64,000 nt of DNA from Clavelina lepadiformis (Eukaryota; Chordata; Ascidiacea; Aplousobranchia; Clavelinidae): the NCBI RefSeq assembly GCF_947623445.1, contig NC_135242.1:16244001-16308000 (forward strand), in the 5' to 3' direction. The notes beneath the pieces were generated by a model, which had not been told where the DNA came from, ran no database searches, and worked only from the letters and a program-made list of their open reading frames with translations. Position 1 is the stretch's first letter, and each line of letters opens with the position of its first letter. The position numbers were made by a program, and so were the translations under genes. This document shows, piece by piece, positions 1 through 11,290 of this stretch.

Positions 1-535
1 TCGTTTCTGGTGTTGCATAAAGCAACAAAATTGGTACGCTGTGACTATTTCACCAGAAAAATTTATGTTTTGAAAGCTATTTTTCACAGTTTTTTGTTGA
101 CGTAACAATTCGAACACAACATTCCGGAAACTGTAATGTTCATGAAATAGTTTACTGTCACTGGTATTCTGATCTCCTTCATTCTCTGCTGGCTGCCGTT
201 ATTTTGATAACTTGACCAATAGGTGTATCAAAATTAATAATCATTGGCATTTATAGCTCTAGCAAGGTCGGAATACTGTTTAGTCATTTTTGGCAAGTGT
301 GATAAAAACTAAATTCATCAACATCTTATTCCATGAAATCTCACCTTTTTCACCGAACACCCGAGTGAGAGCGGCTCTTTTTTGAAAGGGATGGTTGCCC
401 GGCTCTATATATTTTGGATTGTGCTCAGATATTTTGTTTTAGCAAAATTGTTTCTTCCAATTGCCATTTCCATGTGTAAAGCTGTAATTGTCATTTATCC
501 TTTTTGTCAACATGTGAATATTGTGTATAATAGCT
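1..535. other. Upstream/intron sequence before the first visible NSFL1C exon
   Basis: No coding exon is supported here. The first ~65 bases resemble dispersed repeat sequence also seen near 3,570-3,640 (a 'caagttccgactgt' and 'actatttcaccagaaaaa' type segment). Around 360-405 there is a GAGAGCGGCTC...TTGCCCGGCTCTA segment that resembles the right end of the hAT-like element near 39,490-39,590. I looked for an exon encoding the UBA domain that normally begins p47 and did not find one. It may lie to the left of the window or be absent. Confidence 0.4.
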
Positions 536-3226
536 ATGGATGAAGATTATCAACCCTCTGTAGATGAAGGCGCACCTAACTTAGTCCCACCCACTGACTC
601 TAAAGGTTCTACTTCAAACTCAACTTTAACAACCAAGTCTAACAAAAGTAAAGCCACAAAGACAGGCAGCTCCCGCTTTGCATCTATTCATGATTTTGGT
701 CGAGACCAAGACCAGAGTAGTGACGAAGAGGGTCAGAGGTACAAGTAGTTTTGGGGGTGTTGTTTGCCATCTGCAAACATAATTAATTATTCTTTATTGT
801 GGGATAAGCTGTGATGTGAGTGTTACTTGCTGTTAATTTAATGGTTGTTACGATATATGCAGTAGCGTACATATTATTGATGTATGATAATTATTGTGAT
901 AGTTTATTTTATGAAACATCTCGCTGTGACAATTTGGTTTTCATTATTTTCAAGAAACAAGCTTGTAGAAGGCATTTTGAATTTTGTATGGTCATTATTA
1001 ATTACAACATAAAACTAACTGACAGATTTTATGCTGGCGGTTCGGAACAAAGTGGCGAGCTTATAGTAGGTCCCCCTCGTAAGAAACAATCAAATGACGA
1101 AATTGCGAAGAATCTTTTTACTGAAGTACGGTATGCTATTTATTATAAAGTTTTATATATAATAAATGTACCAATAATTGTCTGACATTACTAAAATTGT
1201 AATATCATTAATAAAGAATTGTTTTTTTTATTTTGGTTGTTTCCAGTTTAATATGTTCCTTAATTATTTTTTCTAGCGACCTAATTGTACGTATTTCGCA
1301 AAGTAGCGGAACATTTGGTAAACTAATTAAAGCGATATTATAAACACAGCCGTTTTAGTGTGCGTTACCTAACAGTTTGTTATTGATTACATGTAGGCGA
1401 AAAAGCATGGAGCGCAAGCTGTAGAAGCTAGTTCAAGAGACACGGATAAGTCAAAATCACAAGCATTTGCAGGGGGAGGATACAAACTTGGTGAAACTGA
1501 AGAAGATTCTCAGTTTATTCCAGGTCAAGAACCACCACAAGAAAGGGGACCAGTATGTATGAACAGTGAATATATACAAAGATAGTGTTACTGTTGTCCA
1601 ACTAAAATGTTTTTGTCAAGTGTATTTCTGTATCATCAGAAGCATAAAACATCCTTTGAATGTTTTGGCACCATTTTAATGTTTTGACAACTATTGCAAC
1701 AATTTTGCATTAAGTAGCAATAACAATCTTTTAAATTTAACCCTTTTTTACACTATTTGTTCATAATTCCTGTGATATTTGGTATCTGTCCTATTCACTT
1801 TTTCAGTATCTCTTGTGTTTAGGTTAATGTTAGTCTTCGATTGTGGTCAAACGGTTTTACTGTGGATGATGGTCCTCTAAGAGAATTTAAAGATCCAGCA
1901 AATGAAGATTTCCTTAATAGCATAAAGAAAGGGTTAGTCTAATGCCTTCTTCATGCTGCATTGAGATAAAATAAAAGAAATATTGAGCAAAGCGGTATTA
2001 CTGCCGTATTTATTGTTAAATAGGTAAACTTGATGATTTTCAAATGCAAAACAAAATTTGGATCAGCAGTGTTGATTTTTATAGGAATATGTTATACTTA
2101 TTACATATACTTCTTAAAAACTACTACGTACAACTAGTTGAATGAATACTGGTATGATTTCAATTAATTGGCAAATGTTTTTGGAATGCAACTTAACATA
2201 CCTGAACTTTTTAGTATTGAGGTTAAATTTACAAACTTCTTTATCTGGATAATGTTTTGGCATGATATAATAGCAAAGATTTACATTTTATCCAGCAATG
2301 TTCTGTTAACTGTTAGAATAGTACAGCTAGCTATTTCCTGTTAACTACTAATTAAGTTTGCTACTTGTCCTTTGACTTACCGTGGACAGGTTTTACCACA
2401 TTTAAGCATTCCTATACATGATTTTAGAGAAATTCCACGGGAACTTCTGCGTAATGCTCATGGTGGCGAGGTACATGTTGACATGGAAGACCACCGCAAT
2501 GAAGAATTTAAAGCACCAAAAAAGAAGTTAAAACCATTTACTGGTAAAGGAAATATGCTGGGAAGGTGATTCTAGACAGTGATATGCATTTTATTGGGCT
2601 TATTTCATCATTTGTTTATTCTATTACTACCGTTTCTGCATTCTTTTAATGTTATCTTCAATAGAATATACTCATGCAAGACTAGTATGTGTGAATATTA
2701 TTACTATGGTCAGAAATATGGCTGTACAGTATAATGAATTCTTGTCGAACTTCACAGTCCTACACCAGAATTTTCCTCTTCCACGAAAGTTGACGCACCA
2801 AAGTTGTCATCTTCAGTAGACCCACCCTTAACAGTGGACAAGTCAAAACCAAGTACAACTTTACAAATTCGCTTGTCAGATGGGAAAAGATTAAAACAAA
2901 AATTCAATCAATCACACAGGTGCATTAGGAATTTACTTTTATTTACTATTGTAGCATAGTGGACTAGGAGTCCCGTAGTACTAGCATGCTAGTTTTATAC
3001 TTCAGCACTGGTAGTTGTTGTTGAATGCAGAAAACTAATAGAGTTTTTTTGTTCAAACTCTAGGATTTCAGACATTCGTAACTACTTGTGCAATATGAAT
3101 CCTGAATTGTCCACTAGACCGTTTATACTGATGACGACATTTCCCAACAAGGAACTAGCAGATGAGTCGCTGACTCTTAGTGAAGCAAAATTGCTTAATG
3201 CAGTTGTAGTCCAAAAGCTGGTGTAA
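536..3226 (+). CDS. NSFL1C: NSFL1C / p47, UBX-domain p97 (VCP) cofactor, 7 visible exons
   Basis: p47 adapts the AAA ATPase p97/VCP to Golgi and ER membrane fusion and to ubiquitinated cargo. Exons: 536-738, 1026-1125, 1397-1552, 1823-1932, 2428-2565, 2758-2919, 3064-3226. Phases join to 344 codons (343 aa). The match to human p47 is strong throughout: [14 protein letters not shown] and VGPPRKKQ in the linker, [16 protein letters not shown] and FTGKGNMLG in the SEP domain (about residues 154-235), and a UBX domain (about 268-343) with [13 protein letters not shown], the p97-contacting MTTFPNKEL loop and the end [10 protein letters not shown]. Human p47 (370 aa) starts with a UBA domain that is missing here. 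Residue 1 in this model is the ATG at 536, but a preceding TAATAG could be a phase-1 acceptor, so an upstream UBA exon is possible. AATAAA lies 6 bases after the stop (3232-3237). Identity is sure; the 5' end is not. Confidence 0.95.
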
Positions 3227-5117
3227 TTGTTAATAAATGTCTTCATTTGTTGCTTCTTGTGTTTTTGCATATTTGTTTGCTTTGGGAAAATACTTCCTTT
3301 GTGTTTCATTTTGAAATACAGCAATCATTTCAACTGTTTTGGTAGCACAACCATTGTACTAAATTTCCTCCAATACAAAAGTTTGGTTTATGTTGTGAGT
3401 AGCCTAGCTTTAGTTAATTTGAATTCAAATGCAGTTAAGGCTGATTAAATTGTTTGGTACAGAATAGTGATATTATGGTCTGGTACAGTACTTGGTGGTC
3501 TAATGGTTTTTATCCTCGGACTGAGGAAAGTTTTTCCACAACTTACACCTGGCATCACTCGTTACCAAGCTTGCCTTTTGTGCAAGTTCCGACTGTCACA
3601 CATTTTGTTTTTGAAGTCTGCCACTATTTCATCAGAAAAATCTTCAGTTTCTTTTTAACCTAAATCTACCTTTTAAGCTAAAATCAACTTTTTGCATACC
3701 CATTCTTCTAACCCAGCCGCCTATGTTTAACAACGGGATGCGTGACCTACTTACGGTGAAATAGTAACTTCGTTCTTTACATTGTATTGCCCGAATTTAG
3801 AATTACCCACCAGGTTCACTAAGCAGGAGCAAGCGTCGTTTGGAGACGTATATAGTAAAATTTTGCAATTTCCATGATTTTGTTGGACGTTCTACGTAAT
3901 GGTTAAAAAGTGTGTTAGACCAATGAGAAGCCAGTAGGATTTCATGAAATACCAGCTTAAGCAAGCAAAAGTTCAGAGAGCCCCATGCGGGATTTGTCGA
4001 TTAGTTGCATTTTTGCCAATTTCACTATATAATAAAATAAACTTAGAAATTAGGCCTTTTTTCCAACACAAATGGGTCCTTAATGCCTTGTCCACGAGCA
4101 TTACAACGGCATCAAACACGGAACATGAGCTCCGTTATTACCACTCTGCTACCCAGTCGACTATTTCTTTGTGAAAGGAATGTTAAATAGAAATCAGCGG
4201 GTTAAAGGTTTCTACTGGCAAAATGAAAATAAATGTCTTCAAACTTATTTTAAATAGCTAGCAGCATAACAGAAAGATTAGAAATTGCTACAATACAATA
4301 TTTTGAGAGTTGTCGACTAAACTGCATTAACTGGCGTTAGCTTGGCCATATTGTATTGTTAATGTTTCGCCATTAACTGTGCGGAGCAAAAGTTACGATG
4401 CTAACTGTCTTAGTTATAGCTGCTATAGCACAATAAAACACATGCTCACAAACAATTAACGAGCAGGAAAAAGTGGCAAAGCTCAAGGACTTAAAATACG
4501 CAAGATAGCAACAATACAATTTAGGTGTTCTTTTGAGGTAAACCATTCGAACAATTCTTTTAATTGTGCAACTTTACGTTTTTTGTGTTGTTTTGGTAAT
4601 AAAAATTTTGTAAAAAACACATTTCGTGAAAAATAAAAATCAAGCACATGGTCATAAGCCAGATGTCGTTAAACCTATACAATTGATTGAATACACAAGA
4701 GATCATTTCATGATCCTTAATGGGAATTCACTACTGTTTGATTCGGTCAAATGTTTTCAGGTTCATTTGCTTAACCTTTAACTCTTGCTGTTATTTATCT
4801 TAAAAAGCAGTACTAAATTTCCTCTACAACTTAAGTTTTCAACCGCTTAATTTGTGGAATATTGCTCAACCTGGCCTCTTGTACTGGGAGTAACAAGTTT
4901 ACACAGACATCAAAAAAGTAAATTTAATGCAGCGTTCAGTTCCAAGAAACCAATTACTCTGAATCTGTTTCCGAAGTGAATAGCAAGTAATGTCGCTTAG
5001 ATTTTAAGGAGGTGCTCCTATAATTCATGTCAGATAAAAGAACCCAAGTTGCTACTCATGGCAACACAAGATTCCTTCATAAGAAACCACCTTTTCCTTT
5101 ATGTCATCCTAACAGAA
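3227..5117. other. Intergenic between convergent NSFL1C and PPIE, with repeat fragments
   Basis: No gene is supported. The stretch holds the NSFL1C 3' end and dispersed-repeat sequence. Segments at 3480-3640 and 3778-4160 recur near 40,100-40,370, 51,080-51,200 and 52,290-52,670. Short open frames here do not resemble known proteins. Confidence 0.5.
3778..4160 (-). repeat. Candidate tRNA-derived SINE-family copy (interrupted or diverged)
   Basis: On the minus strand, 4160 to about 4080 reads TAGCAGAGTGG (A-box-like), then TGTTTGATGCC (B-box-like), then 'GTTGTAATGC'. The far end, 3778-3835, carries the 'GAACCTGGTGGGTAATTC' tail. The same head and tail lie much closer together at 52,291-52,445, so this copy either has an insertion of about 200 bp between them or is two fragments. 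The family assignment rests on the repeated motifs only. Confidence 0.45.
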
Positions 5118-8100
5118 TCATGTCAGTTCACCACAATCAGATATCACAACTTTTTGTCGGGGTTTTCCATCTTTGGAGCCAATTGCCTACATTAATATGG
5201 TAATTAACAGCAGCTGGTATCAACAAAAAAGCAGTTACATTACTATGTTTGAATATTTTTTAACAAGTAGTACCTCGACTTTTTTGATGACTTCAAAACC
5301 CTCCTTTACCCGTCCAAACACCACATGCTTGCCATCCAGCCAATCTGTTTTCTCAGTAGTGAGAAAAAATTGTGAACCGTTTGTGTTTGGGCCAGAATTT
5401 GCCATGGACAAAACCCCTTTATAAGACAATCGATTAGACTGTTAACTGTAAGTTTATGCCTAGTTTCAAACACACCAAAATAGGGTATGATAGAACAATT
5501 GCATAAAAAAACTGAAGCTCAATTTCTTACAACAAAAAGGTTATGGTGGCAGTGGCAGACATATGAATCAAACACCTAAATTACATACTGTCCAAAAAAA
5601 AGAAATATCTAAGTTTACATGATGGCAATACCTGGTCCTGTATGTTTAAGTTTGAAATTTTCGTCATCAAACTTGCGCCCATATATAGATTTTCCTCCTG
5701 TGCCATTGTGATTTGTAAAATCACCACCCTTAAGAGCAGAATAAAACTTTCATAATTATAAAAGGAAAAGTTGAAGCACATCAACTGCATACAACATAAA
5801 CAAAAACGTCTTTATAGGGATGGGTACGGTAAACAAAGCTTATGTATTTCACACATTCAATTAAAGTTTATACTCAAGCTAAATGACGTCGCTTCAAAAT
5901 CCAGGCTGAATGTTTCAACAATCAAAACCCAATACCTGACACATAAACTGTGGTATGATTCTATGAAATGTACTTCCTCTGTATCCATAGCCTTTTTCAT
6001 GAGTGCACAAACACCGAAAATTTTCTATTAAACAAAACTGTAAGCCATAAAAACTAGTCCATACTTAAAAATTGTAAATTCTTGAACACTATATTAGAAA
6101 AATTTACCTGCTGTAAGGGGGACAACATCACTTCGAAGGTCGATTGTAATACGTCCAGTATATTGACTTCCAATTCGAATATCAAAAAATACCTGAAGTA
6201 ATAACATTGAACATGACAATTAATTACAGCACATGCAGAAAATATCAGTCACATGCCTTTCAGCAACACATATTTTCCTAATGAGAAACCTTAGGATTTT
6301 TTTTGACTATTTTGCCTGAATCTCCAACAGCATCAGTTTCGGACTTCTTTCCCAATGCTTCCTCTTCCTCATCTTCTTTCATAGCATACTTTTTTAACCA
6401 ATCCTCATCAGCCCATACTGAAAGTTGAATAACACTTTAAGGTAAATGGTAATCATCCGTAATCTAATATTAGAACAAAACAAATGCTGTCTGTAAAACT
6501 ACTACATGATGTATAGAAAACTTAAAAATGTGTACAATTCAGACAGGAGAGACAAAAATATGACAAAACAAATAAAACTGAATTCAAAATCAATTTCCAC
6601 TGTACCAGTAAGCATGTAACAGACTAACCTGGGCGATGATAAAGCCCTTCCTTCTTTGAAAACATAGGCTTTGCTATATTAACTCTAATTGTACGTCCAA
6701 AGATTTCAGATTCATTCTGCAAACCATGTGTAATAACCAAAAAATAACTTGGCTTGTAATTTCAATATTAATATCGCAACCTACCATATTGTCAATTGCA
6801 GCTTTTGCATCTTCGGTCAATTCATACTCTAAAAAATTCAGCCTTAGAAAAATTATCTACCGGCAATTGGATTAACAAAATATAATTTACAATTTAGGAC
6901 AAAAAATATGTTAGAGAATAATGCTTGTCATTTTAATGATCAAACAAGTAATAGTAGCAATTAGATTTTACACTTCTACTTCATTTGAATTTATTTAATG
7001 TACATACAGTGTATTCATGTGTACATAGGCATATTTTAAATATAGAAGAACAACAACTCTTGGTTTTGTGAAATTTGCTATTTTTACTTACCTACAAATG
7101 CAAATCCTCTATGCTTCTCTGTTTCATAATCAAGTGGTATATTGATATCAACTATATCACCAAAAGGTATAAAGGTTGCATGAACTGTCTTCTCAGTAAC
7201 TTCCTCAGCTAAACCACCTTTTACACAAATAGGTAAATAAAATATTTGAGATGTATTCATAAATAAGAAACTATGATGAACCAGTTTGACTGCAGGAGAG
7301 AACAGACTACATTCTGCTCCAGAACATTATACCACAAGCAAATTCTGAAACAACTCAAGCCTCACTATACTGTGGACTGTTACAGAATGTCAGTCTGGTC
7401 ATAACTTACTGTTAGATCAGAGGAAAAGACATACCGCCGCTATTATATCACGTGGGAAGTCATGCTGTTAGCTGTTTTACTGTAATTGCCTACAATATAC
7501 ATTGTACAATACTCAATACTACATTTTTGTACAGTAAGATAAAGTAAAAAAACCTAGAAGAGCAAAACTTGTAAAGCTAGCTTTACGGAAAAATTTTGCT
7601 AATTATGTAGTAAGAAGACACATAAAACATGTGTCTGCATCCTTAGTGTATAAAGAAGTATAGGAAAGAATACTTTTTTCAGTCATAAAATAAAGTTGCT
7701 AGATAAGAAAGCCCAGTTTTATGTTATGGAAGAAAAATTCTATTCCTCTGGTTTCCTATTTTAGAATGTCTTTTGGTATAATCTGATAAAACAAACAGAT
7801 CAAAATAACAAAGTATCTCATAAGCATCAATAAAGAATTAATAACTTGAGTTCTGGTTGATTTGTATAAGTGCATAAAGCCAGCTTTACCAAACAGCTTT
7901 AAGAGAGTGGTCGGCAAACCAACCGGTCTGAAATTAACTGTTCTACTGTTGCTCCCTGTGAATATAAATCAGAGTGAACCAAAGTTCAATACATTTTAGC
8001 TTAAAAAGTGAGTCTAGGGATGTGCCAAATCAAAAAGAATTTGGATTTTTGTAAATAAGAATAAACAGTAAAGACTTTGATATTCATGCAAATCCAAATC

Positions 8101-8865
8101 AAACCTGCTGACTTTGCTTATTTCATTTTATCTAAGTTCCTGACACAATTCTAACAAATCATGCTTAACCTTATGTCCATGTTGATGATTGAAAGCACTG
8201 TGACTGTTTTTCACTTATAGAAAATCAATATAGTTTTTTCCAAGTTGTAGCAACCATTTACTTCTATACAAATGTTCATAGAGCCAAAAACTTTTTGTTT
8301 TGCAGTTGGTTACTTAGTTCATGAAAAATAAAAGTTTAGTCGATTCTGCTTACAAGACTCAGAAACATAAAAAATAACAAATCTGTTCAATATTGCAAAA
8401 TATCCCGATTCATCATCGGACCAAGATACAGCGCATCTCTAAGTGAACCTACATCATTCCATGCGATAGTAATTATTTTAGAGATTTAGGTGACAATTGT
8501 TTGGATGTGACGAACGGCATTATACTACGTAAACATGAGCAACAGTTGGTTTTCATGCAATGGTGTTGACATGTTAACACTATAGCATGTAGCCTACCCT
8601 GACCGTTTAATGTTTCTTCTACATAAGGATTCAATCAGTTTTGTAAGTTGATTCCATACATAATCATAAACATTTTATACAAACTTTTAACTTTACAGTA
8701 GGGGCTAATCATAAAATGTTAAAAACAACTGCAGTAACCACTACCGGTACGATTTTGAGTATTGCTTAAAAAGCTGTCTTCAACAAAAAATGCAATGAAA
8801 ACTAGAATAAATTAGAGCAACTTAATAACAAACTTACCAACATAAACCATTCGTTTGTTAGCCAT
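5118..8865 (-). CDS. PPIE: PPIE, nuclear RRM-containing cyclophilin E, 10 exons
   Basis: PPIE is a peptidyl-prolyl cis-trans isomerase of the spliceosome with an RNA-binding domain. Exons in coding order: 8838-8865, 7092-7217, 6785-6828, 6629-6716, 6290-6417, 6108-6192, 5936-6024, 5632-5728, 5274-5416, 5118-5186. Phases join to 299 codons, 298 aa (human 301). The RRM (about 5-80) shows RMVYVGG (RNP2) and [12 protein letters not shown] (RNP1). A short acidic/lysine linker holds [10 protein letters not shown]. The cyclophilin domain (about 139-298) carries [15 protein letters not shown], with the catalytic Arg at about 188 in HRI, then [23 protein letters not shown] and [10 protein letters not shown], and ends in SDCGELT. 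All catalytic landmarks are present. Intron 1 (7218-8837) is 1.6 kb; the others are short. It runs convergent to NSFL1C. Very sure. Confidence 0.97.
7218..8837 (-). other. Large first intron of PPIE
   Basis: This intron, with GT-AG ends in the minus-strand reading, is about 1.6 kb while the other PPIE introns are under 400 bp. It separates a 28-nt first coding exon that ends inside RNP2. I saw no exon, repeat boundary or RNA gene within it. Confidence 0.6.
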
Positions 8866-9025
8866 TTGCTGTTATTCTTCTTAAAAAACTTTAAGCTATA
8901 ATTCTTGATGTACCATTTGCTGCATTTACAAATTATGCTAACGATGTAAACTGCTAACTATAAATTAAGTTACATAGTAAAACAAAAAACTCTGTTTCTG
9001 GAAATTTTTGCACAGCGTGTCTAAG

Positions 9026-9048
9026 TAGGCCTATGCTATCTAGGCCTA
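9026..9048. repeat. Paired TAGGCCTA octamers
   Basis: Two copies of the self-complementary octamer TAGGCCTA occur at 9026-9033 and 9041-9048, 15 bases apart, just upstream of PPIE. The same octamer recurs at 11901, 11916, 16259, 28771 and 52963. Confidence 0.5.
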
Positions 9049-9077
9049 TATAGCCGGTAGCACTAAACATCAAATGT

Positions 9078-9210
9078 GGCCGAATGGGGACCAATCAAGA
9101 TCGGATAGGGACTGAATAGGACCATATGGGATCGAATGGGACCGAATGAAACCGAATGGGACCGAATGGGGACCAATCCAGATCAAATAGGTACCGATCG
9201 GGACCGAATA
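9078..9210. repeat. Degenerate 10-bp minisatellite, unit GAATGGGACC
   Basis: About 13 units of roughly 10 bp (9-11 bp) related to GAATGGGACC follow one another, with substitutions such as GAATAGGACC, ATATGGGATC, GAATGAAACC and AATCCAGATC. It lies about 200 bp upstream of the PPIE start codon. No ORF uses it. Confidence 0.75.
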
Positions 9211-9901
9211 GAAGCAAAACTGAGGAACAAATATGATCATGAGGATCTGAAGTGGAAGCGGATGATTAAGATGGACCTAAGTGAATTCAAGTAGAATAAA
9301 ACAAAAAAAAACGACCAAATGTAAGCAAATGAGACAGCATGAGAATGCGTGGTCATCAAATTGGACATAGTATAATCAAGGCCTGTAGGAAATGTATGGA
9401 ACTATGGAAGTGAAATGTGGAAGTCATATAATGGGAGGAAATTTGTAACAAAACTAACTAGTCTATTTTTCGTTACATTCATAATCTCGGAGAGGAAGCT
9501 TGGGATAGATCAGCACCCTCAAAAAAACAAAAAGCCGCTAAAAGTGTGGCTATTGGCGCCTTGGTATATTTTACTTCAGAATGTTAACTGCGTGTAAACA
9601 AAAACAGATATTTGAAAAAGGCAATATATTACTGAATAATATAAATAGCGCTATGGAGCTAAAAAGTGGCTGTCTCAGCGTTTTGTGTAACTTGACACCT
9701 TAATTGGCTTATGCTATACCTGCTATATATATGATATACCTGGACTACTTAACTACGATGAGATAATACAGGCACGTGCTAAATAAAAGGATTAAGATAA
9801 AGGTGGGCAAATGCGTTTTACAATATAATCTTACATGAAATAAAGATTGTGTTTACTAATTATATGCTATATCGACCTTATGATGGAAAAACGTTTAAAG
9901 C
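9211..9901. other. Intergenic, no feature seen
   Basis: AT-rich non-coding sequence between the minisatellite and the fold-back element. A 60-codon open frame at 9415-9597 has no recognisable similarity and looks like chance. Confidence 0.4.
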
Positions 9902-10292
9902 TTTTTAACCACCCCATTTGTCTACTTTCAGCCCATTAAAATGGTCCAGAGTACGGGAATTTTTCCCATTGTAATGGTTGAAAGTATGCCTTTCTTACCC
10001 TAGAGTAAGATATATGCCTTTGGAATGGGGAGAATTTTACTTCGGCACAAGTATGGTTTGTGAACCCCATTCGTCTATTTTTCCGCCCATTAAAATGGAC
10101 CTGCTTTCAGCAATGGGGTTTCCCACAAACCATATTTCTGCCGAAGTAAACATCTCCCCATTCCAAATGCATATTTCTTACTCTAGGAGTCTAGGGTGAG
10201 AAAGGCATACTTCCTGCCATTCGAATGGGAAAACATTACCGCATTTCCACCCATTTCAATGGGCGGAAAGCAGACGAATCGGGTGTTTTAAC
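9902..10292. mobile_element. Fold-back (long palindromic) element, arms ~190 bp
   Basis: The two halves are imperfect reverse complements around a centre near 10,095. The left outer end TTTAACCACCCCATTTGTC pairs with the right outer end, whose reverse complement is GTTAAAACACCCGATTCGTC. Further in, GTAAGATATATGCCTTTGG pairs with the complement GTAAGAAATATGCATTTGG. The motif CCCATTNNAATGG(G) occurs at 9932, 9965, 10086, 10217 and 10250. No coding capacity is seen. This architecture suits a non-autonomous fold-back or MITE-type DNA transposon. I did not identify a clear target-site duplication. Confidence 0.75.
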
Positions 10293-10534
10293 AAAAGAGG
10301 CCCCCAAATGAAAAGCTGAAAAACACATTTTTCTGTACTAATAAATGCGGCAACATTGTAAAGAAATCTGCAAAGTTAACGTCACAATGGTAAGATCTAT
10401 ACCGTATATAAATCAACTGATTAGTATGTCCGTGTTTAATTTGGTAGATAAATAAATAATAATCGATGCTGAACTGACCATGCCGTGCTGCTGTGAACGA
10501 ACTCTTGTTGTAATTATAATTTTGACCATTTGAC

Positions 10535-11290
10535 TTATGTATACGTTTCATTAAAAATACAATGTTCCAACATTGAGAAGAAGTTGTGTAAAAGATTGTC
10601 CATACAACATACACCCCGCAAAATGTTCATCATTTTGTCATTGAGTAAAATAACAACAGGACCATGTTTACTGTCATGAAACACCAACTTTATAAATGTG
10701 TTATTATTCGTCGTGCTGTAACCGATCACCTGCATGACCTCGTCGGCAATATTTTGAGGTGATGCTGGTTGCTCCTTGCTGCTTGATAACTTTTTCTTTT
10801 CAGTGTGCTTAAGGTTTTCAATTTGCTTTGTGTCCCGAACTCCATCTTCTTTTCCAAAATTGTCTATAAGAGTGTCATAGATTTCATTTGTTTTCAGGTG
10901 TTTTATCTGACATAGTTCCTTCAAAATGCAAGGGCGTGTTCTTATGTAAGCGGCTGTCGTCTTATCTTTGCTAGAGATTGTATTTTCCTGTGGTTCGGTG
11001 GAGACGTACAAGTTTTCCAGATATTGCTATTCATGCAACGCTAGAGAAGGGGCATTTAGCAGCCATGTAACTCGCCTTCTCAAAGTTGAATCACCCTTAA
11101 GGGATGTGTAATAGCGACAAACAGTAATAACATCAGAAGAGGTTTGTGGATTTAAAGTGGTGTATTGAGTTTTTCCGGTTTTCTTGTCGTGTTTGTATAA
11201 ACAGAATAGCTCATTTTTTCTAACTATGGAAATTAAAACATTTCTTACCGTTGGGTAGCCTACTGCTTGACATGAGTTGTTTTTTGAAGT
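10535..11290 (-). pseudogene. Degenerate transposon-like ORF
   Basis: The frame is open from about 11,290 to 10,535 on the minus strand except for one in-frame TAG near 11,030 (LALHE, stop, QYLENLYV). The intact 158-codon part contains RPCILKELCQIKHLKTNEIY, a lysine/serine-rich linker, QNIADEVMQVIGYS and FIKLVFHDSKHGPVVILLND. This order resembles the region before the catalytic core in invertebrate transposase-like proteins, including a CC motif (GVCCMDNLL) near the end. No catalytic core follows, so it is probably a 5' relic. Family assignment is tentative. It could instead be a decayed host gene. Confidence 0.4.

Noticed and set aside
820..1185. 121-codon frame starting at 820
   Set aside because: Only its second half (from 1026) is the p47 exon; the upstream part is intron read-through.
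5173..5424. 83-codon plus-strand frame
   Set aside because: Antisense shadow of the PPIE cyclophilin exon that encodes [14 protein letters not shown].
9932..10263. CRISPR-like array of CCCATT...AATGGG repeats
   Set aside because: Spacing is irregular, the repeat is a short palindrome within a fold-back element, and the genome is animal.
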